Assembly (NCBI GenBank): GCA_021732045.1
Contig: JAKFWK010000002.1
Location: forward strand, 310,001 to 374,000
Source: Sulfurimonas sp.
Lineage (GTDB): Bacteria > Campylobacterota > Campylobacteria > Campylobacterales > Sulfurimonadaceae
Direction of reading: 5' to 3'
DNA length: 64,000 bases
The position numbers and the translations under genes are program-made. Below, piece by piece: positions 8,651 through 18,157 of the stretch. The notes under the pieces are model-generated. The model searched no databases. It saw nothing but the letters and a program-made list of their open reading frames with translations, and had not been told where the DNA came from. Numbering within the stretch: the stretch's first letter is position 1; every line of letters starts with the position of its first letter.

Positions 8651-10980
8651 CTGAGTCCAACTCCGAGTTTATTTTTAAGTGACTCCAAGATGCTATCCAT
8701 TACACTTGAAATATCATCCTCTTCTAATGTTTTTTCAAAAGATTGTAAAATAAAACGGATAGACAAACTCATATTTTCACCAAGAGATTTATCGCTATAT
8801 TTATCAACAACATAAAAACGGACAAGCTCACTGCTTGCGGATGATTCAATTGTTGATTTAACTTTTTCATAACTCATTTTTTTTGGCATTATGATACTTA
8901 AATCTCTAAAAGAAGCTTGATATTTTGATGATTTTTTTGCTCTCTTTAGCTCATTTGGAAGTTTGTCAAAATCAAGTTCGCACATAAATGTTACATCTAA
9001 ATCATAGCAATTTTCAACATCTGGATGAAGACGGAAAAGCTCTCCAATTGGCTTGCCATCTATTAACACTTTAGCACATTGGTATATGTGAGATAGTGAA
9101 TGTGCTGTATTATATTGTTGTAGTTCAAAACTACCTACGATATCAGATAATGCTTGAGCAAATAGTGCAAAATCAACCTTCATAGGTTTTCCAGAGTTAG
9201 TTAAGTTTTCAGACTCTCTGTAACCACTAAAAAGCATCGCCATTTTCATCGATTCTTCTCTTTTTGAATTAAATACCGAACCAACTTCAAAAAGTTTTAT
9301 TGATGAGTAACCATTTTTACTATTATGAGATGCTGATTTTAAAAGCCCTGTAAGCAGCGTTGTTCTAAGCGTATCCAAAGTGCTGATAATTGGATTTAGC
9401 AGCTCCAAACTTTCATCAACTGTCTCGAAACCATATTTTTTTAGAGTTTTTTTATCATCAAAAACAAAACTTACTGACTCAAAAAAGCCACTATAGGCTG
9501 CTTTGTGTCTATATATTGATCTCTTTTTATAGCTAAAATAGTCATCTTTTAGTCTGTTTTCTTCTGTAAATGCAAAAGCTTTCGATGGAATATTATCAAT
9601 CCCAACAAGACGAACAATCTCTTCAGCTATATCTTGTTTGTTGTATATATCATGTCTAAATTTAGGAACCAAGACAACGAAAGAGTCAGTTGAAGATTTG
9701 ATTTTGTTAAAGCCTAGATTCTTTAATATATTTGCAATTTTTGCCTTGTCAATATTTGCACCAATAATCTCATCAATCTCAGATTTGGTTACATTTATTA
9801 TTCTATCCTCATCTACTTTGGCATACTCGATTGCACCACCATAAACAACTGACGATGAGTTGAGCTCGATGAGGTTTAGGCAAAAATCAAGGCCTACATT
9901 TAACTCAGGTTCGCTTCCTCTTGATGTTTTATAATATAGTGCGTCAGAATTTATTTTAACTTCTTGCATTTTTCTAGAAATTATCTCTGGCGATATATAG
10001 CTCGCTTCAATAAAAATAACTCCATTATCGACGCTAATTCTAGACTCCTCATCCTGAATAACACCTACAACAGAAGCCCTATTTTGTGCCATAACACAAA
10101 CAAATCCATTATTATCTTTGACTAACTCTATTTTTGCCATGCTCTCTTTATTTACAGAGAGGAACTCATGACTATATGCTCTTAAGATTACGCCGCTGCT
10201 ATGTGTTGCATAGAGCAATATAGAGTCTATATTTGTGGATTTTTTCTCATTAATTTGAGCTAATCTGAGCTTTATAATAAAAGGTAAATTTATATTTTCT
10301 ACATCCACAGCCTTGTATCGCACAGAAACATCTAGATTATTTTCATGAGAGAAAGTTAAAACTCTACCAATACCAACTCTTTTTTCTTCATTCTCTTTTA
10401 TATTTTTATCTTTTAAAATTCTATCATATGCGGCACCTAGGTCTCTAGCAACACCCCTTATGCTTAAACAGTCACCACGATTTGCTGTTAGTTCTATCTC
10501 TATTATATCATCATTAAAAAAAGTGTTTGTGCAAACCTCTTGACCTAGCTTAAACTTACCGATACTGCCATCAAGCTCTAAAATCCCATCTTGCAGATCT
10601 TCTAGTCCTATCTCACTCGCAGAACATATCATACCATCTGATTCGATACCGCGAAGCTTTACCGGTTTTATTACTAAACCACTTGGCATTACAGCGCCGA
10701 TAGTTGCTACAACGACGGTTAAACCTGCTCTAACATTAGATGCACCGCATACAATTTGACGAGTACTCTCTCCAATGTCAACCTGACAAACACTAAGTTT
10801 ATCTGCCTCTGGATGCTTAACACACTCAAGAACTCGACCAAATATTATCTTGTTTGGAATTTTATATGTTTTCACGCTATCAACTTCTAAACCTATTGAG
10901 TTAAGTGTTTTAACCAAATCATCTGTCGTGATTCCGCTTAAATCAACCCACTCATTTAACCAACTTTTAGTAACTATCAT
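8647..10980 (-). CDS. pheT: Phenylalanine-tRNA ligase beta subunit
   Basis: The beta subunit of the (alpha-beta)2 ligase has 777 residues, the usual size. The N-terminal tRNA-binding OB domain (about 40-150) is clear ([16 protein letters not shown]), followed by the B3/B4 editing region, the B5 domain (about 395-465), and the C-terminal ferredoxin-like anticodon domain (about 685-777). Start and stop overlap pheS and aroA by four bases each (ATGA), so the subunits are produced together. The alpha subunit carries the active site. Confidence 0.95.
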   Translation of the reverse strand: MIVTKSWLNEWVDLSGITTDDLVKTLNSIGLEVDSVKTYKIPNKIIFGRVLECVKHPEADKLSVCQVDIGESTRQIVCGASNVRAGLTVVVATIGAVMPSGLVIKPVKLRGIESDGMICSASEIGLEDLQDGILELDGSIGKFKLGQEVCTNTFFNDDIIEIELTANRGDCLSIRGVARDLGAAYDRILKDKNIKENEEKRVGIGRVLTFSHENNLDVSVRYKAVDVENINLPFIIKLRLAQINEKKSTNIDSILLYATHSSGVILRAYSHEFLSVNKESMAKIELVKDNNGFVCVMAQNRASVVGVIQDEESRISVDNGVIFIEASYISPEIISRKMQEVKINSDALYYKTSRGSEPELNVGLDFCLNLIELNSSSVVYGGAIEYAKVDEDRIINVTKSEIDEIIGANIDKAKIANILKNLGFNKIKSSTDSFVVLVPKFRHDIYNKQDIAEEIVRLVGIDNIPSKAFAFTEENRLKDDYFSYKKRSIYRHKAAYSGFFESVSFVFDDKKTLKKYGFETVDESLELLNPIISTLDTLRTTLLTGLLKSASHNSKNGYSSIKLFEVGSVFNSKREESMKMAMLFSGYRESENLTNSGKPMKVDFALFAQALSDIVGSFELQQYNTAHSLSHIYQCAKVLIDGKPIGELFRLHPDVENCYDLDVTFMCELDFDKLPNELKRAKKSSKYQASFRDLSIIMPKKMSYEKVKSTIESSASSELVRFYVVDKYSDKSLGENMSLSIRFILQSFEKTLEEDDISSVMDSILESLKNKLGVGLR

Positions 10981-11984
10981 CGAAACTGCTCCAACAACTT
11001 AATATCTCCCTCAAAAAGCGAGCGAAGATCTCCTATTTGATGGATAAGCATTGCAAATCTCTCAACACCTAAACCAAAAGCGTAACCACTTACATTTTTA
11101 TATTTAACTGCTTCAAACACATTTGGATCAACTATTCCACAACCCAGAACTTCCAGCCAACCAGTTTTTGAACAAACCCTACAGCCATCTCCACTACAAA
11201 AAACACAAGAGATATCTACCTCCGCCGATGGTTCAGTGAAAGGGAAAAAAGATGGACGAAATCTGACTTTTACATCACCAAACATATACTTTAAAAAATC
11301 CTCTAAAATATACTTTAGATTTGCAAATGAAACTTTCCCCTCTTCGTCCACTAAAAGACCTTCAACTTGATGAAACATAGGCGTGTGTGTAATATCATAA
11401 TCACGGCGAAAAACAGCACCTGGAGCTATCATACGAATCGGTGGTTTTGTGCCCATCATCGTTCTTATCTGAACTGGCGAAGTATGTGTACGAAGAAGCA
11501 TCTCGTCTTTAAAATAAAATGTGTCTTGCATATCACGAGCTGGATGATATTTAGGGAGGTTTAGAGCTTCAAAGTTATTGAAATCATCCTCAACCATATT
11601 CCCTGTTTTTATAGCAAAATTCATACTTGAAAAATACTCAACAATTCTATCCATTGTCTCAATCACAGGATGAAGAGCTCCTGCTTGACTTTGTGAACTA
11701 AAAAGAGATACATCAATAGCTTCAGCCTTCATGGCCTCTTGCAACTCTACTGTTTGAAGAACTATTTTTCTACTGTTTAGCTCATTCATAAGTTCATTCT
11801 TGTGAATATTTAACTCTTGTGCTATTTTTGATTTTTCTTCATCTGATGCTGTTTTCATTTTAGCAAACTCTTCCGCTAAAACACCCTTTTTACCAAACAC
11901 AGATATGCGAATATCTTCGATGCTCTCAACACTCTGTGCCTCTCTTATTGCGTCATACCATTTTTTCAAAATTATCTCACTCAT
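10977..11984 (-). CDS. pheS: Phenylalanine-tRNA ligase alpha subunit
   Basis: This is the catalytic alpha subunit (335 residues). An N-terminal coiled coil (about 1-85, tRNA binding) precedes the class II core with motif 2 ([19 protein letters not shown]) and motif 3 ([11 protein letters not shown]). It is the first gene of the leftward pheS-pheT-aroA-ispH-rpsA run and has a consensus -10 box at 12018-12023. Its ribosome site AGAGGA is paired in a six-base hairpin with TCCTCT just before the ATG (11986-12002), which may limit initiation. Cysteines in [12 protein letters not shown] resemble a short zinc-type cluster seen in many bacterial PheS proteins. Confidence 0.96.
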   Translation of the reverse strand: MSEIILKKWYDAIREAQSVESIEDIRISVFGKKGVLAEEFAKMKTASDEEKSKIAQELNIHKNELMNELNSRKIVLQTVELQEAMKAEAIDVSLFSSQSQAGALHPVIETMDRIVEYFSSMNFAIKTGNMVEDDFNNFEALNLPKYHPARDMQDTFYFKDEMLLRTHTSPVQIRTMMGTKPPIRMIAPGAVFRRDYDITHTPMFHQVEGLLVDEEGKVSFANLKYILEDFLKYMFGDVKVRFRPSFFPFTEPSAEVDISCVFCSGDGCRVCSKTGWLEVLGCGIVDPNVFEAVKYKNVSGYAFGLGVERFAMLIHQIGDLRSLFEGDIKLLEQFR

Positions 11985-11985
11985 T

Positions 11986-12002
11986 AGAGGAAAATATCCT
12001 CT
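11986..12002 (-). promoter_or_regulatory. Hairpin that hides the pheS ribosome site
   Basis: On the minus strand AGAGGA, a five-base loop and TCCTCT form a perfect six-base stem ending two bases before the pheS ATG. The AGAGGA arm is the only good Shine-Dalgarno candidate. Control of pheST translation or attenuation is inferred. Confidence 0.45.
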
Positions 12003-12017
12003 TAAATTTTAATATGG

Positions 12018-12023
12018 ATTATA
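12018..12023 (-). promoter_or_regulatory. -10 box of the pheS operon promoter
   Basis: Perfect TATAAT on the minus strand, 34 bases before the pheS ATG, with an AT-rich region upstream and no recognisable -35 box, as usual in epsilonproteobacteria. Confidence 0.55.
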
Positions 12024-12067
12024 GTCAAATATATTTTACATATAGCTTCATTTACCTGTTTGTATGC

Positions 12068-12073
12068 TAGAAT
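12068..12073 (+). promoter_or_regulatory. Extended -10 box for the HIT gene
   Basis: TAGAAT preceded by TG at the extended -10 spacing (12065-12066), 54 bases before the ATG at 12128. It faces away from the pheS promoter. Confidence 0.45.
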
Positions 12074-12127
12074 AAAAGAATTTTTTTATATAATTAGCCC
12101 ACAAGAACAAGAAATAAAGGAAAGAAA

Positions 12128-12484
12128 ATGTGTTTATTTTGCAAAATATCTAATCATAAAATTCCATCAAATACAGTACTAGAAAATGATGAATTTATAG
12201 CATTTCATGACATAAATCCAAAGGCTCCAGTTCATATACTTGTAATTCCAAAAACTCATGTTGAAAGCTTTAATGATGTAGATTCAAATATAATGGCAAA
12301 AATGACACTTTTTATTCATGAAGTTGTTAACGAAATGAACCTCAAAGATAGCGGATATAGAGTTATTACTAATGTTGGCGATGATGGTGGGCAAGAGGTA
12401 AAACATCTTCATTTTCACATACTCGGTGGTGCAAAACTAGCTTGGACGCACTTAAGCGACACCGATCCTAAAGTATTTTTATAA
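12128..12484 (+). CDS. HIT-family nucleotide-binding hydrolase (HinT-like)
   Basis: The 118-residue protein has the HIT signature near the C-terminus, with His-x-His-x-His in KHLHFHILGG. The N-terminal CLFCKISNHKIPS, with two cysteines, is typical of the HinT branch, whose members hydrolyse phosphoramidates such as AMP-lysine. The ribosome site AAAGGAAAG precedes the ATG. A histidine triad gene also follows pheS in Campylobacter. The cytoplasmic role is known only in broad terms for the family. Confidence 0.9.
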   Translation: MCLFCKISNHKIPSNTVLENDEFIAFHDINPKAPVHILVIPKTHVESFNDVDSNIMAKMTLFIHEVVNEMNLKDSGYRVITNVGDDGGQEVKHLHFHILGGAKLAWTHLSDTDPKVFL

Positions 12485-12521
12485 CATTAACACTGTCTTT
12501 AATTAAAAAAATGGAATTGAA

Positions 12522-13709
12522 ATGATTAAAAAAATTATAATAATCTCCTCAACAGTAACTCTGCTTAGCGCCCAAAGTGCGGATGACTTTGCAAGAGAGC
12601 AGATGCAAGGATTTCAAAAAGAAAACTCTAAATTTGATACATTCAAAAAAGAGACAAATAGAGAGTTTGAAAACTATAAAAAAGCTCAAGAAAAAGCAAT
12701 ACTTGATTACAAAAAAGAGGTTGGAGCCTACTGGGATGATCCAAAGCTCTCTGATAAAAAAAATTGGGTCTCTTATACTTTAGATAAAAAAATAAGAACC
12801 AGCGTGGATTTTGAGCATGAAAAAATAACCATTGAGGTAATCTCTTCAAACCCAAACGAAGCGAGACAAAAACTCCGTCAAGCCCTAGCAAGAGTTGTCA
12901 CTATTGATACAAAAAAGGTCCAGGAGAGTGATCCATTAGAGCAAAAACTACAAAAAATAGCTAAGCCAGATGGTATTGTTGACGCCCCAACAAAAGCAGA
13001 ACCGATACTCTCTGGTATCATGCTTGGAAAATCGCCAACACAAAATAGTTTAAAAGAGTTTGTAGATAAAAATACAGACGATCTAGATATATCATCAAAA
13101 GAATCAAGCAAAATTAGAAATGATAAGATTTACACACTAAGCGTAAAGATGCCAGACAATGCAACACTAGAGAGGTCAAAAATATTTTATAGTGATGTAA
13201 AAGAGCATTCACTTAAGCAACAAATACCTATCTCATTAATTTACGCTGTTATACATACTGAGAGCTGCTTTAATCCATATGCAAGATCTTTTATTCCGGC
13301 ATATGGTCTCATGCAAATAGTTCCAAGCAGCGCAGGATTAGATACATACCAATTTTTATACAGTGAAAAGAAATTGATGAGTGATGAATATCTATATAAT
13401 AGTACAAATAATATAACTATTGGTTCTGCATATTTACATATACTTTATTACAAATATCTAAAAGAGATAAAAGATCCACAAAGCCGTCTTTACTGCACCG
13501 TTGCGGCCTATAATACTGGTGGCGGAAATGTAGCATGGGCATTTGTAAAAAGCAATGACATGAAAAAAGCAGCGTTAATTATAAATAGTATGACAGCGGA
13601 TGATGTATACAATAAGCTTCTTAGTGACCTAAAATATGAAGAACCGAAAAATTATCTTAAAAATGTGCTTAGTAGAATTACCATATATGAGAAAATTTAT
13701 AGTGAGTAA
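12522..13709 (+). CDS. MltC-like lytic murein transglycosylase
   Basis: The protein has 395 residues. An N-terminal hydrophobic segment (about 3-17, LLSAQSA) suggests export. Residues about 30-160 match the MltC N-terminal domain (long charged helix, then NWVSYT and RTSVDFE), and residues about 230-390 are a goose-lysozyme-type SLT domain. The catalytic Glu247 lies in HTESCFNPYA, followed by AYGLMQIVPSSAG and the VAAYNTGGGNV motif, all standard. It cleaves peptidoglycan glycan strands with anhydro-muropeptide formation. No Cys is placed as a lipobox, so unlike E. coli MltC it is probably soluble in the periplasm or held by its signal segment. It follows the HIT gene by 37 bases. Confidence 0.88.
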   Translation: MIKKIIIISSTVTLLSAQSADDFAREQMQGFQKENSKFDTFKKETNREFENYKKAQEKAILDYKKEVGAYWDDPKLSDKKNWVSYTLDKKIRTSVDFEHEKITIEVISSNPNEARQKLRQALARVVTIDTKKVQESDPLEQKLQKIAKPDGIVDAPTKAEPILSGIMLGKSPTQNSLKEFVDKNTDDLDISSKESSKIRNDKIYTLSVKMPDNATLERSKIFYSDVKEHSLKQQIPISLIYAVIHTESCFNPYARSFIPAYGLMQIVPSSAGLDTYQFLYSEKKLMSDEYLYNSTNNITIGSAYLHILYYKYLKEIKDPQSRLYCTVAAYNTGGGNVAWAFVKSNDMKKAALIINSMTADDVYNKLLSDLKYEEPKNYLKNVLSRITIYEKIYSE

Positions 13710-13721
13710 ATATTTAAAGAG

Positions 13722-13760
13722 GGTGGAGAAATTCTAAAAAAGCGATTTAGAATTTTCACC
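13722..13760. terminator. Hairpin between the MltC-like gene and the 38-residue ORF
   Basis: An imperfect inverted repeat: TTTAGAATTTTCACC on the right arm pairs with GGTG..AAATTCTAAA on the left. It begins 12 bases after the MltC-like stop and overlaps the last codons of the small leftward gene. It is a likely terminator for rightward transcription. Confidence 0.45.
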
Positions 13761-13850
13761 CCATTCTCTTCTGCTGAACATGGCTTTTAGTTCATAAGTA
13801 ACTATTGCCACAATAGCAAATAACAGTAGTACAAAAACAGCTTCTAGCAT
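13734..13850 (-). CDS. Small single-pass membrane protein, 38 residues
   Basis: The ORF starts MLEAVFVLLLFAIVAIVTYE and ends GENSKSLF, giving one hydrophobic segment (about 4-18) and a basic, probably cytoplasmic tail (FSRREW). A strong AGGAGAT ribosome site sits 4 bases before the ATG, better than many genes around it. It lies 73 bases downstream of the OsmC-like gene on the same strand. I recognise no family. The length, single TM and charge pattern are like small subunits or regulators of membrane complexes, but that is only a resemblance. Confidence 0.6.
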   Translation of the reverse strand: MLEAVFVLLLFAIVAIVTYELKAMFSRREWGENSKSLF

Positions 13851-13923
13851 AATATCTCCTACATAAGACCATGTTTATTTAGTCTATATGCAGCATTAGC
13901 ATTAACTATACCAACTTACTAGA

Positions 13924-14388
13924 TTAGCTTGGGCAAGACTCTATTTTTCCCAAATCAATCTTTGCTCCACCACCTGAAATCATCTTTTGGTTTTCACAAA
14001 CAATGTTTCCATTGTGAATTATAGAGTATGAAATCTCCGTTGTGTCTCGGATAGTATTTATAGTTGAACAGTATGTCTCCAACGATGCCATAACCCATCT
14101 TGAAGCCATTATATCATCAGCATCTGAGTTGAATCTATATGTCAAATGAAGCTGATTGAACTTTCTTGGTTGTTCTTCGTTTCTGACAACTTCGCCATCT
14201 ATAGCCAAATTAGATACCGTTTTACCTTGATTTTTAGGTAGCAAAACTATGTCAGTTGCACTGCATGAGATAACTCCTGCTAGAAAATACTCAACAGGTG
14301 AAATTGTTGGGCAGTCGATTATAAAGCTACTTTTTTCAGTTTTTGCTTCAAACTTCATTCCATCTTGGTGCGATACGGTTACTTTCAT
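13924..14388 (-). CDS. OsmC/Ohr-family peroxide-reducing protein
   Basis: The protein has 154 residues. The two redox cysteines of the OsmC family are in place, in ISCSATDI (residue about 42) and LETYCSTI (about 107). These proteins reduce organic peroxides through a reactive Cys with a partner Cys. It begins directly after the argH stop (TAGATG), so it is cotranscribed with argH. Many OsmC-like proteins have unknown substrates, so the exact role is uncertain. Confidence 0.85.
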   Translation of the reverse strand: MKVTVSHQDGMKFEAKTEKSSFIIDCPTISPVEYFLAGVISCSATDIVLLPKNQGKTVSNLAIDGEVVRNEEQPRKFNQLHLTYRFNSDADDIMASRWVMASLETYCSTINTIRDTTEISYSIIHNGNIVCENQKMISGGGAKIDLGKIESCPS

Positions 14389-15768
14389 CTACTTCTCCAA
14401 AAAAGTTTTAAAATATTGCAGTTGTTCTTTTGTTCTGATGCTAGCAGTTCCACCGGCGGAGGTTCTCGCGTTCATTGAGTTTGTGATGGATAAAAATTCC
14501 AAAACATCACCACCTATTCTGCTATCTATATCTTGAAGATACTTGAGCTCAATATCGCTTAAGTCAATTTTCAACTCTTCACTTTTTGCAACAGCTTTTC
14601 CTGTTATAAAATGAGCCTCGCGGAATGGAATATTGCATTTTTGTACCAGATAATCAGCTAAATCCGTAGCGCTTAAATGCCCAACCTTAGAAGCTTTGAG
14701 CATGTTGTGAGGTTTTACCTGCATAGTTTTGATTGCTTCTTTTAATATCGCTAAAGATATTTCAGCAGTCTCAACTGCATCAAAAACACCCTCTTTATCC
14801 TCTTGCGTGTCTTTGTTATACGCCAAAGGAAGCCCCTTCATAACAGTTAGAAGTCCCATAAGTGAGCCATAAACTCTTCCTGTTTTTCCGCGTAAGAGTT
14901 CTGGAACATCAGGATTTTTCTTTTGTGGCATAATAGAAGAGCCAGTCGAGTACTCATCGCTAAGCTCAACAAATGCGAACTCATAACTAGACCACATAAC
15001 AAGTTCTTCGCTGAGTCTCGATATGTGCATCATCATAGTTGAGATGCCAAACAAAATCTCTAATGCGAAATCCCTGTCACTAACAGTATCTAGACAGTTG
15101 ATGCTAACTTCATCAAATCCCAAAAGTTCCGCTGTCATATCTCTATTGATATTATGTGGTGTTCCAGCGAGTGCAGCACAGCCAAGGGGAGAGACATTGT
15201 TTCTTTTATGTGAGCTTTCAAATCTCTCAATATCTCTTTTAAACATTGACAAATAAGCACCCAAATGAAAACCAAAGTTAATTGGTTGAGCATGCTGAAG
15301 ATGTGTCATCCCTGGGAGCAAGGTTTCCGTATGTTTATGAGCAACCACTAAAATCTCACTCATCAAAAGTTTAAGAGCATCAACTATCTCTAAATTTTTT
15401 CTCAGAACATAACGACGAAAATCAACCGCAACTTGATCATTTCTACTTCTTGCGGTGTGAAGTTTTTTTCCAGTATCGCCAATAATTGCCGTTAGGCGCT
15501 TCTCAATAGCCATATGCAAGTCTTCATCTGAAATCTTCCACTCAAATTCGCCTGATTCTATCTCTATCATAACTTGACTCAAACCATCACTTATTTGGTG
15601 AAACTCTTCTGTGGTTAAAATTCCTTGTTTGGTTAGCATTGCGGCATGAGCCAATGAACCCTCAATATCTTCACGATAAAGTTTTCTATCAAACATAATA
15701 GATGCATTAAATTGATCCAAGAGTGTTGAAGCAGTTGCAGAAAAACGACCTGACCACATTTTGTCCAT
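14389..15768 (-). CDS. argH: Argininosuccinate lyase
   Basis: The enzyme splits argininosuccinate into arginine and fumarate, the last step of arginine synthesis. At 459 residues it is full length. The fumarase/aspartase signature [16 protein letters not shown] is intact, with [10 protein letters not shown] and the HLQHAQP region. A GGAGA ribosome site precedes the ATG and a perfect TATAAT lies at 15807-15812. argB (27411-28262) and argD (43092-44276) are elsewhere in this window, so arginine genes are scattered. Confidence 0.96.
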   Translation of the reverse strand: MDKMWSGRFSATASTLLDQFNASIMFDRKLYREDIEGSLAHAAMLTKQGILTTEEFHQISDGLSQVMIEIESGEFEWKISDEDLHMAIEKRLTAIIGDTGKKLHTARSRNDQVAVDFRRYVLRKNLEIVDALKLLMSEILVVAHKHTETLLPGMTHLQHAQPINFGFHLGAYLSMFKRDIERFESSHKRNNVSPLGCAALAGTPHNINRDMTAELLGFDEVSINCLDTVSDRDFALEILFGISTMMMHISRLSEELVMWSSYEFAFVELSDEYSTGSSIMPQKKNPDVPELLRGKTGRVYGSLMGLLTVMKGLPLAYNKDTQEDKEGVFDAVETAEISLAILKEAIKTMQVKPHNMLKASKVGHLSATDLADYLVQKCNIPFREAHFITGKAVAKSEELKIDLSDIELKYLQDIDSRIGGDVLEFLSITNSMNARTSAGGTASIRTKEQLQYFKTFLEK

Positions 15769-15806
15769 GATTTCTCCAGTAGTAAAAAGTTCGGTATTTT
15801 AGCTAA

Positions 15807-15812
15807 ATTATA
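15807..15812 (-). promoter_or_regulatory. -10 box of the argH promoter
   Basis: Perfect TATAAT on the minus strand, 39 bases before the argH ATG. Confidence 0.5.
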
Positions 15813-15837
15813 TGATTTTACAAAATTAAAGAGGGAC

Positions 15838-15864
15838 AAAAACAGATAGAGAAAACTCTACCTG
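15838..15864 (-). terminator. Intrinsic terminator of the cytochrome c gene
   Basis: On the minus strand CAGGTAGAG and CTCTATCTG form a nine-pair stem with one G-U pair and a TTTT loop, followed by a run of five T. It starts 12 bases after the cytochrome stop. It is the best classical terminator in the window. Confidence 0.7.
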
Positions 15865-15876
15865 TGAAGATTTATA

Positions 15877-16218
15877 TTAATTACAAGCTGGTACATTTCC
15901 ACTATCTTGCGCGTACTCTTTCATAAAATCTTTCAAGTGTTTAGCACTACTGGCGAAGTCATCACTCTGAAAATATTCAACAGATGGTTCAGCTTTTCTA
16001 TTTTTGCTTTCAATATGAATTTGGGCCAATGCCTCTCCACCATTTCTCATTAGGCTTGCCCACTCTCTTTTTTTCTTAGTAGCTATAAACTCTTGTCCAG
16101 CATGATGACAAATTACACACTTTTTAACATACTCTTTTTGACCTTTATAGACAGCAGCACTACAATCCATAGAGCTCAAAAGAAAAAAGGACGATACGAC
16201 GATTAAAAATTTATTCAT
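15877..16218 (-). CDS. Small periplasmic cytochrome c
   Basis: The 113-residue protein has an N-terminal signal peptide (about 1-22, ending SAA) and one haem-binding CxxCH motif (CVICH, about residues 34-38). A single Met (MRNGGEAL) could be the distal haem ligand. It is a single gene with a TATAAT box upstream (16241-16246) and its own terminator. It probably shuttles electrons in the periplasm; the partner is not shown by the context. Confidence 0.8.
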   Translation of the reverse strand: MNKFLIVVSSFFLLSSMDCSAAVYKGQKEYVKKCVICHHAGQEFIATKKKREWASLMRNGGEALAQIHIESKNRKAEPSVEYFQSDDFASSAKHLKDFMKEYAQDSGNVPACN

Positions 16219-16240
16219 GAGTTAGCCTTAATAATAATTA

Positions 16241-16246
16241 ATTATA
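16241..16246 (-). promoter_or_regulatory. -10 box of the cytochrome c promoter
   Basis: Perfect TATAAT on the minus strand, 23 bases before the ATG. A second TATAAT lies at 16261-16266 and could be an alternative. Confidence 0.45.
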
Positions 16247-16311
16247 GTACACAACTATTTATTATACGAACCTTATAAAATAGCACAAAGAATACTTTTT
16301 TTCACATGCAG

Positions 16312-18126
16312 CTATAATTGAAATTTTTTATATATTTTATCATCTAAATCCCAGATGTCTCTTTGCTTTAATGACTCAACAACAGACTCTGTACAGTCAA
16401 CATCATCTGGCCACTCTCTAGTAAATCCATCTAACAAATTTTTTGTTGTTCCATCAATAGCAACCATAGGATCTGATATATAAATATCTCTAATAGCATC
16501 CATATTGTTAGTGACTCTCCAAATTAACATATATGGATTAAAAATATCATTTTTAAGCTCATCAACAAAAATAACTACTCTTAAATTTGAACTTAGTTTA
16601 GTAAGCGCATTAAAATGCTCTTTTACATTTTTTGTTTTTTTAATGGAGATTACCGTAATTGGATTTTTAGTTCTTCTCATATACTGATGGAGGTCTACTG
16701 TATCTGGCACAAGTTCTTTTACTTTAACAAGAAGTTCCTCATCACCCAAAAGCTCTGGAGGCTCAATTCTTTTTCCAACAGTTACATCAATACCAAGCTT
16801 TCCACCAACTAAAGACTCTGGCGAAGAGTGATCAAGTGCGTCTAAAATTCCCTCTGAGATAAAAAGTGATTTTGGAGTAAATCTATCTAATATGTATGAA
16901 GTTAGAGATTCGTAGTTGTCTAATTTAGGAGAATTTTCATCTAAGAATATAGCATGTTTTACAAAACTCATCTGCCCTGCACCCCAAAATGCATGCATAA
17001 ACTGTTTGGCGTGACCTTTATAATGTGGTTGCATTTTTGCCAAAATAAGGTTATGAAAACCTGCATTTTCTGGCATATGATAATCAAGTAAATCAGGTGC
17101 GGTTGTTTTTAAAAGTGGAAAAAATATCTTCCCTGTCGCCCATCCCATATACTTATCTTCCAGTGGCGGCTTCCCAACAACTGTAGCTAAAAAAGTACGA
17201 TTTTTTTTCATAGTAATCGCACTTACTTCCATAACTGGATATGACTCTTTTAGTGTGTAGTAGCCAGTATGATCTCCAAATGGACCCTCCATTCTCATAT
17301 TTTGAGTATCAACCCATCCCTCAATTACATAATCAACATCTTGCGGTATATAAAGTGGGGTCGTTAGAGATTTTACTAATTTTGCTGGCTCTTTTTTGAT
17401 AAGTCCATACATAAGTAGCTCATTAACACCATAAGGAAGTGGAGCGGTTGCACACCAAGTATAGAGCGGGTCTCCACCGATAGCAACACTTACAGGCATT
17501 TTTTTACCAGCTTTTTGATACTGATCAAAGAAATGAGAAGAGTCTTTATGAATCTGCCAGTGCATACCTAGATGATTTTTATCATAAACTTGGAGTCTAT
17601 ACATACCAAGATTTACCATATCGCCATCAAGACTCTGCGTATAAACCTGCCCCATAGTAATAAAAGGTCCACCATCTTGCTCCCAAGTAGTAAGAACTGG
17701 CAGTTTAGACAAATCTATATTTTCGTCCAGATATTTAATCTCTTGACATGCGCCTTTTGATTTTAACTTTTTAGGAAATATATTTTTAAGCGCAAACAAA
17801 TCACCTGCCATAGATAACTTATCCATAAATTTAGCTGGTGGTTTCATATGAAGAAGCTTTGTTATCTCATCAGCAACAGACTCTATAGTTCTGCCAAAAA
17901 GTAGTTCACACCTTTTGTATGAGCCAAAAATATTCATAGCAACAGGCTCTTCAAATTTTAAGCCATTCTTTTTATCAACAACGCTAGTAAAAAGAAGTGC
18001 TTTACCGCCATCTTTTTTCTTTACCTCTGCATATGCTAAATGAGGAATCTCAAGATAAATATCAAGCTCATCACTAATAATTCTCAACTCATTATTTTTT
18101 TTTAACAGTTCTATAGTTTTTTTCAT
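16312..18126 (-). CDS. ubiD: UbiD-family decarboxylase, menaquinone biosynthesis type
   Basis: The 604-residue protein belongs to the UbiD family of prenylated-FMN decarboxylases. Family features include an NLGMYRLQ stretch, MHWQIHKD, the GGDPLYTWCATAPLP segment and EGPFGDHTGYY, which carries conserved Glu and acid residues near the cofactor. The length is that of the menaquinone (futalosine-pathway) branch rather than the 490-residue ubiquinone branch, and Campylobacterota make menaquinone. It is the last gene of the DUF2018-to-ubiD operon, next to prenyl synthase and hem genes, as in C. jejuni. The prenyl-FMN synthase partner (UbiX type) is not in this window. Confidence 0.88.
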   Translation of the reverse strand: MKKTIELLKKNNELRIISDELDIYLEIPHLAYAEVKKKDGGKALLFTSVVDKKNGLKFEEPVAMNIFGSYKRCELLFGRTIESVADEITKLLHMKPPAKFMDKLSMAGDLFALKNIFPKKLKSKGACQEIKYLDENIDLSKLPVLTTWEQDGGPFITMGQVYTQSLDGDMVNLGMYRLQVYDKNHLGMHWQIHKDSSHFFDQYQKAGKKMPVSVAIGGDPLYTWCATAPLPYGVNELLMYGLIKKEPAKLVKSLTTPLYIPQDVDYVIEGWVDTQNMRMEGPFGDHTGYYTLKESYPVMEVSAITMKKNRTFLATVVGKPPLEDKYMGWATGKIFFPLLKTTAPDLLDYHMPENAGFHNLILAKMQPHYKGHAKQFMHAFWGAGQMSFVKHAIFLDENSPKLDNYESLTSYILDRFTPKSLFISEGILDALDHSSPESLVGGKLGIDVTVGKRIEPPELLGDEELLVKVKELVPDTVDLHQYMRRTKNPITVISIKKTKNVKEHFNALTKLSSNLRVVIFVDELKNDIFNPYMLIWRVTNNMDAIRDIYISDPMVAIDGTTKNLLDGFTREWPDDVDCTESVVESLKQRDIWDLDDKIYKKFQL

Positions 18127-18157
18127 AGTTGTTCTTTTGTTTTATTTTGTGATACTG

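Noticed and set aside
13853..13926. Short open frame (ends NANAAYRLNKHGLM) whose stop lies just before the ribosome site of the 38-residue gene
   Set aside because: It has the look of a gene end, but an in-frame TAA lies only 18 codons upstream and no start codon is available. Perhaps a remnant, not supportable.
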